This document shows, one piece after another, positions 1 through 4,730 of a stretch of 8,249 bases of DNA. Source of the stretch: Desulfobacteraceae bacterium UBA5852 (GTDB lineage: Bacteria; Desulfobacterota; Desulfobacteria; Desulfobacterales; UBA5852); contig DJGG01000253.1 in assembly GCA_002432195.1 (NCBI GenBank), forward strand, positions 13,537-21,785. The letters are read 5' to 3'. Position 1 is the first letter of the stretch, and each line of letters starts with the position of its first letter. The position numbers were made by a program, and so were the translations under genes. The notes below the pieces were generated by a model. The model had not been told where the DNA came from and did not search any database. It worked only from the letters and a program-made list of their open reading frames with translations.

Positions 1-1005
1 ATCGGCGACGAGATCACCGTCAAGGTGCTCAACCTCGACCTGCAGAAGGAGCGCGTTTCCCTGGGGATGAAGCAGCTCGCCGAGGATCCCTGGACCCGTG
101 CGGCCAAGAAATACCCGGTGGGCACCCACGTGCTCGGCCGGGTGGTGAGTCTCACCGACTACGGGGCTTTCGTGGAGTTGGAGGAAGGCATCGAGGGGTT
201 GATCCACGTCTCCGAAATGTCCTGGACCCGCAAGATCCGCCACCCCTCCAAGGTGGTTTCGGTGGGTGAGGAGGTCGATGCCCTGGTGCTCGACATCAAG
301 CCGGACAACCGCCGCATCTCCCTGGGCATGAAGCAGGTCCGGCCCAACCCCTGGGATCTCATCGCCGAGAAATACCCCGTGGGCACCACCATCGAAGGCC
401 GCATCAAGAACATCACCGATTTCGGCCTGTTCATCGGCATCGACGAGGGCATCGACGGGCTGGTTCACATTTCCGACATTTCGTGGACCAAGCGCATCAA
501 GCACCCCTCCGAGGTCTACAAGAAGGGGGATGTGGTGCAGGCCATCGTGCTGGATATCGACAAGGAGAACGAGCGCTTCTCCCTGGGGGTCAAGCAGTTG
601 GCCGACGATCCCTGGAAGTCGGTGGCCGAGCGCTACGACGTGGGCCGGGAGATCACCGGGACGGTGACCAACATCACCGACTTCGGGGTCTTCGTGGAAC
701 TCGAGGAAGGCATCGAGGGCCTGGTGCACGTTTCGGAGATCAGCAAGGAGAAGATCAAGACGCCCGTGGGCATGTACAATGTGGGTGATATCATCACCGC
801 CAAGGTGATGAACATCAACAGCGACGAGCGCCGCATCGGCCTGTCCATCAAACGGCTCGGTGCGGAAGACGACCAGAGCCTCCTGAGCGATTACGTCAGC
901 AGCATGAAGCCGGCCACTTCCAGTTTCGGCGAGATCCTGCGGGAAAATCTTCAGGAAAAGCTGATGGAGAGCGAAAAGAAAAAGCAGGAGGATGGCGACA
1001 GCTGA
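1..1005 (+). CDS. rpsA: 30S ribosomal protein S1, C-terminal part (5' end outside window)
   Basis: S1 binds mRNA on the small ribosomal subunit and helps initiate translation on structured or weakly Shine-Dalgarno-bearing messages. The frame is open from base 1, so the start lies upstream; 334 residues are visible against roughly 550-570 for a typical six-domain S1. Window residues 1-26 are the end of one S1 repeat. Three full S1 OB-fold repeats follow, near residues 39-114, 126-200 and 213-287, each with the TDYG or TDFG turn, an EGIEGL/EGIDGL stretch, an HVSE/HISD motif and an ISLGMKQ-like end. They align with repeats 3 (end) to 6 of E. coli S1, including linker words such as EDPW and NPWD. 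The last 45 or so residues are a charged tail ending in a Lys/Glu-rich run. The repeats also show in the DNA: 181-197 and 703-719 are identical over 17 bases. The stop is TGA at 1003-1005. The assignment is very secure; only the missing 5' part limits it. Confidence 0.97.
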   Translation: MGDEITVKVLNLDLQKERVSLGMKQLAEDPWTRAAKKYPVGTHVLGRVVSLTDYGAFVELEEGIEGLIHVSEMSWTRKIRHPSKVVSVGEEVDALVLDIKPDNRRISLGMKQVRPNPWDLIAEKYPVGTTIEGRIKNITDFGLFIGIDEGIDGLVHISDISWTKRIKHPSEVYKKGDVVQAIVLDIDKENERFSLGVKQLADDPWKSVAERYDVGREITGTVTNITDFGVFVELEEGIEGLVHVSEISKEKIKTPVGMYNVGDIITAKVMNINSDERRIGLSIKRLGAEDDQSLLSDYVSSMKPATSSFGEILRENLQEKLMESEKKKQEDGDS

Positions 1006-1061
1006 GGCCGTCGCCCCCCGGGGGCGCGGCAGCCAGCCGCCCCTCCCGGCCACCCACCTGA

Positions 1062-1104
1062 ACCTCCGCCGGCGGCAGGGCTGCGCCGGCGGAGGTCTGC
1101 TTTT
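1062..1104 (+). terminator. Intrinsic terminator downstream of rpsA
   Basis: A perfect 13-bp stem pairs 1062-1074 with 1084-1096 (arm core CCTCCGCCGGCG and its complement) around a 9-base loop. It is followed by CTGCTTTT at 1097-1104. The stem is very stable and the T-run short, so it fits a rho-independent terminator for rpsA, 57 bases past its stop. It would separate rpsA from sppA, although partial read-through is possible. Confidence 0.75.
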
Positions 1105-1155
1105 ACGGCGGTCCGGCCGCACGCCGATCCTCCGGCATTTCCCCTCCCCGTGCGA

Positions 1156-1171
1156 CCCGCCTCCGGGCGGG
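1156..1171 (+). promoter_or_regulatory. Small hairpin with UNCG-type loop in the sppA leader
   Basis: CCCGCC at 1156-1161 pairs with GGCGGG at 1166-1171 around the loop TCCG, closed by a C-G pair. In RNA this is C(UCCG)G, a member of the unusually stable UNCG tetraloop class. It ends 16 bases before the sppA ATG and just upstream of the weak ribosome-binding sequence AAAGG at 1179-1183, which sits only four bases from the start. It has no T-run and so is not an intrinsic terminator. A role in mRNA stability or translation start is inference. I see no convincing sigma-70 promoter in the GC-rich 1105-1155 stretch. Confidence 0.4.
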
Positions 1172-1187
1172 GCGGCTGAAAGGCGCC

Positions 1188-2105
1188 ATGTTCTCCCGCC
1201 GTCACCCTTATCTCTTCGCTTTCCTGACCTTCTCGGGGATCGTGGGCACCTGTCTGGTGGCCCTGGCGCTGGTGTTGTCCCTGGCCGGGGCCGGCGGCTT
1301 GGCGGACCTGGGTCCCCTGGCGGGGGCCAAGGTGGGCGTGGTGGAGGTGGGGGGGGTGATCACCGATTCCCGGGAGGTGATCCAGCAGCTTAAGGATTTC
1401 CGCGGCGACGACAGCATCCGGGCCATCGTCCTGCGCATCAATTCCCCCGGAGGCGTGGTGGGGCCTGCCCAGGAGATCCATCGGGAGGTGGTCAAGACCA
1501 CCGCCCAGAAGAAGGTCGTGGCCTCCATGGGCGCCGTGGCGGCCTCCGGCGGTTACTACGTGGCCGCCGGAGCCGATGGCATCATGGCCAGCCCGGGGAC
1601 GATCACCGGCAGCATCGGCGTCATCATGGAGTACACCAATTTCGAGGAACTGCTGAAGAAGATCGGGCTGGTGCCGGTGGTGGTCAAAAGCGGCGGGCTG
1701 AAAGACATGGGCTCGCCGGTGCGGGAGATGACCGCCGAGGAGCGGGCCGTGCTGCAGGCCTTCGTGGCCGAGCTCCATGCCCAGTTCGTGGCGGCCATCG
1801 CCGAGGGGCGTGGCCTGGAAACGGCCGCCGTGGAGCGTCTGGCCGACGGTCGCATCTACACGGGGGAAACCGCCCGAAGCCTCGGCCTGGTGGACCGCAT
1901 CGGCAACCTCGAGGACGCCGTGGAATGGGCCGGTCGCCTGGCCGGCGAAACGGGCCCCGTGACGGCGGTCTACGGCCGTCAGCGCCGGCTGTCCCTCCTG
2001 AAAACCCTCACCGAGTCCATCGTGTCGACCCTCGCCCAGCGTGGCTTCCAGCCCGAGGTCAGCGCCGGCTACATCTATCGGCCGGGGCCCGCCGCCAACC
2101 CCTGA
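1188..2105 (+). CDS. sppA: Signal peptide peptidase SppA, short (36K-type) form, peptidase family S49
   Basis: SppA is a membrane-anchored serine protease that degrades signal peptides left in the membrane after secretion. This 305-residue protein is the single-domain form, close to the Bacillus type and about half the E. coli enzyme. Basic residues (RRH) at 4-6 are followed by one hydrophobic segment at about 8-34, an N-terminal anchor that should place the catalytic domain outside the cytoplasm. The S49 hallmarks are INSPGG at 84-89, the nucleophile Ser120 in AASGGYYVA, SPGTITGSIGV at 135-145, and the general base Lys172 in GLKDMGSP. This is a Ser/Lys dyad like S147/K199 of B. subtilis SppA. 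GRIYTG at 221-226 and LGLVD at 232-236 are also typical. The ATG at 1188 directly precedes the membrane anchor and follows AAAGG at four bases, so translation may be weak. It lies 182 bases past rpsA behind a terminator and converges with the yciO-like gene. A run of eight G lies at 1349-1356, inside intact codons. Confidence 0.94.
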   Translation: MFSRRHPYLFAFLTFSGIVGTCLVALALVLSLAGAGGLADLGPLAGAKVGVVEVGGVITDSREVIQQLKDFRGDDSIRAIVLRINSPGGVVGPAQEIHREVVKTTAQKKVVASMGAVAASGGYYVAAGADGIMASPGTITGSIGVIMEYTNFEELLKKIGLVPVVVKSGGLKDMGSPVREMTAEERAVLQAFVAELHAQFVAAIAEGRGLETAAVERLADGRIYTGETARSLGLVDRIGNLEDAVEWAGRLAGETGPVTAVYGRQRRLSLLKTLTESIVSTLAQRGFQPEVSAGYIYRPGPAANP

Positions 2106-2119
2106 CGCCCTCTCGCGGG

Positions 2120-2147
2120 AGCCCTGCCGGCCCGCGGCCGGTCGGCT
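2120..2147. terminator. GC hairpin between convergent sppA and yciO-like gene
   Basis: CCGGCC at 2127-2132 pairs with GGCCGG at 2136-2141 around a 3-base loop. Outside an asymmetric internal loop, AGCC at 2120-2123 pairs with GGCT at 2144-2147. It fills most of the 41 bases between the two stop codons and, being symmetric, would form in transcripts from both sides. No T-run follows on either strand, so it is not a classical intrinsic terminator. It may mark 3' ends, give RNA stability or cooperate with Rho. Confidence 0.4.
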
Positions 2148-2755
2148 CAACGGAACAGTTCCACGTCTCCGGCCCCTTCGCGGATGATCACGGGCTCGTC
2201 GTCGATGAGGGAGACCACGCTGGAAGGGCGCCCCGTCACGGGCCCGCCGTCCACCACCACATCGATCCGCGCACCCAGGTAATCGTGAATCAGGGAGGGG
2301 TCCTCCAGCACCGTGCCGTCCGGCAGGGTGGCGCTGGTGGTGAGCAGGGGATGGCCCAACCCCTGGACCAAGGCCAGGCAGATGGCGTGGTCCGGAACCC
2401 GGATGCCGGCGGTCTGGCGTTTGGTGAGCATGATCTTGGGCACCAGGCGCGAGCCTTCCAGGATGAAGGTATACGGGCCTGGCAGCAGGCGCCGCATCAA
2501 CTTGTAGGCGTAGTTGGAGACCTTGGCATATTCGCTGATGTTCTTGAGATCGGAGCACATGAAACTGAAGGGCTTCTTCTTGTCCCGTTGCTTGATCTGG
2601 TAGATGCGCGCGATGGCGTGCTTGTTCATGATATCGCAGCCGATGGCATAATTGGTGTCCGTGGCGTAGGCGGCCACCCCGCCGCGCTTGAGAATCTCCA
2701 CGACCTTGGCGATGAGGCGTTCGGGTGGGTTCTTGGGATTGATGCTCACCAGCAT
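2147..2755 (-). CDS. yciO: YciO/YrdC/Sua5-family protein (threonylcarbamoyl-AMP synthase-like)
   Basis: This 202-residue protein is a single YrdC-like domain and follows E. coli YciO almost end to end: INPKNPPERLIAKVVEILKRGG at the start, TDTNYAIGCD at 32-41, FMCSDL at 65-70, LLPGPYTFIL at 90-99, GIRVPDH at 117-123 and IREGAGDV at 191-198. The related TsaC/Sua5 enzymes make threonylcarbamoyl-AMP from threonine, bicarbonate and ATP for the t6A tRNA modification. E. coli YciO does not replace TsaC, and its cellular role is less settled. This copy has K55-Q-R57 and S141-A-T143 where TsaC has its Lys/Arg and Ser-x-Asn tetrad, so three of four tetrad residues are kept. It lacks the extra C-terminal Sua5 domain. 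The ATG at 2755 follows GGGGA (2764-2768, minus strand) with eight bases between, and the N-terminus matches YciO. It is probably cytoplasmic and transcribed alone from the promoter at 2849-2879. Family membership is secure; the exact reaction is not. Confidence 0.9.
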   Translation of the reverse strand: MLVSINPKNPPERLIAKVVEILKRGGVAAYATDTNYAIGCDIMNKHAIARIYQIKQRDKKKPFSFMCSDLKNISEYAKVSNYAYKLMRRLLPGPYTFILEGSRLVPKIMLTKRQTAGIRVPDHAICLALVQGLGHPLLTTSATLPDGTVLEDPSLIHDYLGARIDVVVDGGPVTGRPSSVVSLIDDEPVIIREGAGDVELFR

Positions 2756-2782
2756 GGCGATGTTCCCCGATGGAGGGCCGGT

Positions 2783-2803
2783 TTCCGGCGGAAGGTTCCG
2801 GAA
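2783..2803. promoter_or_regulatory. Two adjacent near-identical palindromes in the yciO leader
   Basis: TTCCGGCGGAA at 2783-2793 is an 11-base palindrome (TTCCG-G-CGGAA). TTCCGGAA at 2796-2803 is a perfect 8-base one. Their centres are 11-12 bases apart, about one helical turn. Alternatively TTCCGG at 2783-2788 pairs with CCGGAA at 2798-2803 as one 6-bp stem with a 9-base loop. They lie between the predicted yciO transcription start and its ATG, ending 15 bases short of the Shine-Dalgarno site at 2764-2768. The layout suits a repressor site or a small mRNA structure; either role is inferred. Confidence 0.35.
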
Positions 2804-2848
2804 GAACAGGGTTGGGATTGGTAACGCTTTGGAATTGGAGCAGAATTC

Positions 2849-2879
2849 ATTAGCTATACCGGTCGTCGACCCTTGTCAA
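2849..2879 (-). promoter_or_regulatory. Predicted sigma-70 promoter for the yciO-like gene
   Basis: On the minus strand a perfect -35 TTGACA (plus 2874-2879) is followed by the AT-rich stretch TATAGCTAAT (plus 2849-2858). TATAGC at 15-base spacing is the best -10 by sequence. TAGCTA has the ideal 17-base spacing but a poor match. Transcription would start near 2842, leaving a leader of about 85 bases. The spacer contains the palindrome GGTCG-T-CGACC (2861-2871), an operator-like position. This is one of the few AT-rich patches in the window, which supports promoter function. Confidence 0.6.
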
Positions 2880-2894
2880 GACGGCAATTGGGGA

Positions 2895-2923
2895 TTGCGC
2901 AAGGCCGGTGGGTCTGGTATGGA
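2895..2923 (+). promoter_or_regulatory. Candidate promoter for guaB
   Basis: TTGCGC at 2895-2900 and TATGGA at 2918-2923 are separated by 17 bases, and TG at 2915-2916 gives an extended -10 (TGGTATGGA). Each hexamer matches the consensus at only three positions, so the case rests on spacing and the TG. An inverted repeat GCAAT-5-ATTGC at 2884-2898 overlaps the -35 and could be an operator. Transcription would start near 2930 with a leader of about 105 bases. No other plus-strand pair between 2756 and 3035 looked better. Confidence 0.3.
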
Positions 2924-2936
2924 CGCCGGTTAAACT

Positions 2937-2969
2937 GCGGCGGCGAAAGGACGCGACGTCCGGCGCCGC
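2937..2969 (+). promoter_or_regulatory. Structured 5' leader of guaB
   Basis: An outer stem pairs GCGGCG (2937-2942) with CGCCGC (2964-2969). Inside it, GGACG (2949-2953) pairs with CGTCC (2957-2961) around the loop CGA. The two form a stacked hairpin with an internal loop, about 66 bases before the guaB ATG. There is no T-run. I do not see the conserved loop-loop and junction bases of the purine riboswitch, so this is only a structured leader of unknown function; a transcription factor site is equally possible. Confidence 0.35.
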
Positions 2970-3035
2970 GCCCGCGCCCGCGGTTCACCGTCCAGACACC
3001 AGGCTGCGGAAGGCGTCAGCCTGACGGAGGATTAC

Positions 3036-4499
3036 ATGATCAAACTGCCCCCCGAGGAAGCCTATTCCTTTGACGATGTGCTGCTGCTGCCCAACTTTTC
3101 CGATGTGCTGCCGCGGGATGTCGATGTCAGCACCAACCTGACCCGCAACATCCGCCTGCACATCCCCCTGGTGAGCGCCGCCATGGATACGGTCACGGAA
3201 GCCGAAACGGCCATCTGCATGGCCCGCGAGGGCGGGCTGGGCTTCATCCACCGCAACCTCAGCGTGGCGGACCAGGTGCGGCAGGTGGACCAGGTGAAGA
3301 AGTCGGAAAGCGGCATGATCGTGGACCCGGTCACCATCCGCCCCGACCAGCGGGTGCATGAGGTGATGGCCCTGATGAGCCGCTACCGCATATCGGGCGT
3401 GCCGGTCACCCGGGGGGACAAGCTCGTGGGCATCGTCACCAACCGCGACCTCCGGTTTGAAACCGACATGGACAAGCTGATCGCCGATGTCATGACCAAG
3501 GACAACCTGGTGACCGTCCATGAGGGCATCAACCTGGAGGAATCCAAGAAGCTGCTGCACGCCCACCGCATCGAGAAGCTCCTGGTGGTGGACAAGGCCG
3601 GGCGGCTGGTCGGCATGATCACCATCAAGGATATCGAGAAAATCAAGAAATACCCCAACGCCAGCAAGGACCAACTGGGCCGCCTGCGGGTGGGGGCCGC
3701 CGTGGGCGTGGGCCCCGACATGCTGGAGCGCACCCAGGAACTGCTGAAGGCCGGCGCCGACATCATCCTCATCGACACCTCCCACGGGCATTCCAAGAAT
3801 GTGATGGACGCCGTGGTGGAATTGAAGGCCACCTTCGCGGGCCTCGAGCTCATCGCCGGCAACGTGGCCACGGCCAAGGGCACCGAGGACCTGGTCAAGG
3901 CCGGGGTGGACGCGGTCAAGATCGGCATCGGCCCGGGCTCCATCTGCACCACCCGCATCGTGGCCGGCATCGGGGTGCCCCAATTGTCGGCCATCCTGAA
4001 CTGCCGGTCCGCGGCCGGCAAGAGCGGCGTTCCGCTGATCGCCGACGGCGGCGTCAAGTACTCGGGCGACATTCCCAAGGCCATCGGCGCCGGCGCCCAC
4101 TCGGTGATGATCGGGGGCCTGTTCGCCGGCACGGAGGAGAGCCCCGGAGAAACCATCCTCTTCCAGGGGCGCAGCTACAAGGTCTATCGCGGCATGGGGT
4201 CGTTGGAGGCCATGAAGCAGGGCAGCAAGGACCGCTATTACCAGGGCGATGACGAAGACAACGACAAGCTGGTTCCGGAAGGGATCGTGGGCCGGGTCCC
4301 CTACCGGGGTTCGCTGTCTTCCAACGTCCACCAGCTCATCGGGGGCCTCAAGGCCGGCATGGGGTACGTGGGCTGCCGCACCCTGGAGGAGCTGCGGGAG
4401 AAGGCCCGCTTCGTGAAGATCAGCGCCGCCGGTCTGCGCGAAAGCCATGTGCACGACGTGATCATCACCAAGGAAGCCCCCAACTACCGCGTCGAGTAG
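3036..4499 (+). CDS. guaB: Inosine-5'-monophosphate dehydrogenase
   Basis: GuaB oxidises IMP to XMP with NAD+, the committed step of guanine nucleotide synthesis, in the cytoplasm as a tetramer. The 487 residues match the usual bacterial length. The order is standard: a (beta/alpha)8 barrel start with SFDDVLLLPN at 11-20 and PLVSAAMDTVTE at 44-55; a pair of CBS domains at about 94-205 (ISGVPVT at 119-125, GIVTNRDLR at 132-140, MITIKDIEK at 194-202); then the rest of the barrel. The catalytic loop GIGPGSICTTR at 297-307 carries the nucleophile Cys304. ADGGVK at 336-341 binds IMP phosphate. The flap has the Arg400-Tyr401 dyad in SKDRYYQ and EGIVGRVPYRG at 415-425. The ATG at 3036 follows GGAGG (3026-3030) by five bases, the best ribosome site in the window. 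No guaA follows, unlike the common guaBA operon, so GMP synthase must lie elsewhere. Transcription probably ends at the hairpin nine bases past the TAG. Confidence 0.98.
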   Translation: MIKLPPEEAYSFDDVLLLPNFSDVLPRDVDVSTNLTRNIRLHIPLVSAAMDTVTEAETAICMAREGGLGFIHRNLSVADQVRQVDQVKKSESGMIVDPVTIRPDQRVHEVMALMSRYRISGVPVTRGDKLVGIVTNRDLRFETDMDKLIADVMTKDNLVTVHEGINLEESKKLLHAHRIEKLLVVDKAGRLVGMITIKDIEKIKKYPNASKDQLGRLRVGAAVGVGPDMLERTQELLKAGADIILIDTSHGHSKNVMDAVVELKATFAGLELIAGNVATAKGTEDLVKAGVDAVKIGIGPGSICTTRIVAGIGVPQLSAILNCRSAAGKSGVPLIADGGVKYSGDIPKAIGAGAHSVMIGGLFAGTEESPGETILFQGRSYKVYRGMGSLEAMKQGSKDRYYQGDDEDNDKLVPEGIVGRVPYRGSLSSNVHQLIGGLKAGMGYVGCRTLEELREKARFVKISAAGLRESHVHDVIITKEAPNYRVE

Positions 4500-4508
4500 T
4501 TTCCGCGC

Positions 4509-4537
4509 GCCCGGGGCGCCATCGCCGCGCCCCGGGC
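4509..4537 (+). terminator. Strong GC hairpin just after guaB
   Basis: GCCCGGGGCGC (4509-4519) pairs perfectly with GCGCCCCGGGC (4527-4537) around the 7-base loop CATCGCC. It begins nine bases after the guaB TAG, the right place for a 3' end. The following bases, CCTCCGCCGCC, hold no T-run. I call it a U-less terminator or mRNA-stabilising hairpin. It resembles the hairpin at 2120-2147 in lacking a T-tract. Confidence 0.5.
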
Positions 4538-4595
4538 CCTCCGCCGCCAGGCGAGGTATTCCCCGTCGTGCCGTACCCGACCCCGCGGCCCGTAG

Positions 4596-4652
4596 CGCTG
4601 CATTTCGGGCCAAGTGGATAAGCGCGTATCGGGTCGCCACGCTGCATTTCGG
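4596..4652 (+). repeat. 13-base direct repeat pair upstream of dnaE
   Basis: CGCTGCATTTCGG occurs exactly at 4596-4608 and again at 4640-4652, offset by 44 bases. The similarity continues loosely (GCC against CCC). Each copy is followed by a TTATCCAC-type box: inverted after the first copy, direct after the second. It lies in the non-coding gap between guaB and dnaE. Function unknown; it could be a transcription factor site or the remnant of a local duplication. Confidence 0.6.
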
Positions 4653-4699
4653 CCCGCGACGCCGTTTATCCACCGGTTGTTAGACGCCGTTTGTCCACA
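4613..4699. promoter_or_regulatory. Cluster of three DnaA-box-like 9-mers before dnaE
   Basis: Compared with the consensus TTWTNCACA, three sites each have one mismatch. They are TTATCCACT on the minus strand (plus 4613-4621), TTATCCACC at 4666-4674 and TTGTCCACA at 4691-4699. The last two sit inside a 19-base imperfect direct repeat. The nearest is 31 bases before the dnaE start. DnaA is known to act as a transcription factor at such boxes in other bacteria. Its binding here is inferred from sequence only, and none of the three is a perfect box. Confidence 0.4.
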
Positions 4700-4701
4700 G
4701 G
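4658..4701 (+). repeat. 19-base imperfect tandem repeat upstream of dnaE
   Basis: The segment at 4658-4676 (GACGCCGTTTATCCACCGG) recurs at 4683-4701 with two changes, A to G and C to A, at a period of 25 bases. Both copies contain a DnaA-box-like core. The second copy ends 29 bases before the dnaE ATG, so a bound protein would lie close to a dnaE promoter or ribosome site. I found no convincing -35/-10 pair in 4540-4730. Apart from these repeats, the hairpin at 4509-4537 and a GGCCCG/CGGGCC inverted repeat (4587-4592, 4606-4611), I see nothing else in this gap. Confidence 0.65.
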
Positions 4702-4730
4702 CGGCCAACCCTTGACGCCGAGGATCGCTC

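Noticed and set aside
25..27. GTG at 25 as the start of rpsA
   Set aside because: The frame continues upstream to base 1 with residues (IGDEITVK) that belong to the middle of an S1 repeat, so the real start is outside the window.
1012..1026. C-run followed by G-run just after rpsA as a terminator hairpin
   Set aside because: The arms abut with no room for a loop and no T-run follows; the hairpin at 1062-1104 is the better candidate.
1349..1356. Eight-G run in sppA as a phase-variable switch
   Set aside because: The frame is intact and the run falls in Val-Gly-Gly-Val codons expected for the family; a short tract in a GC-rich gene is not enough evidence for phase variation.
951..2558. A 535-codon minus-strand open frame covering sppA and part of yciO
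   Set aside because: It crosses two well-supported genes and an intrinsic terminator and has no recognisable protein features.
1925..2824. A 299-codon plus-strand open frame opposite yciO
   Set aside because: It overlaps the end of sppA out of frame and the whole yciO gene; its translation shows no family features.
2930..3035. Purine riboswitch in the guaB leader
   Set aside because: A hairpin is present, but the three-way junction and conserved loop bases of the purine class are not visible.
2985..4673. A 562-codon minus-strand open frame opposite guaB
   Set aside because: Same artefact: low-complexity His/Asp/Gly-rich translation over an unmistakable guaB.
4712..4717. TTGACG as a -35 box for dnaE
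   Set aside because: A -10 at normal spacing would fall inside the dnaE coding sequence, so it cannot drive the full gene.
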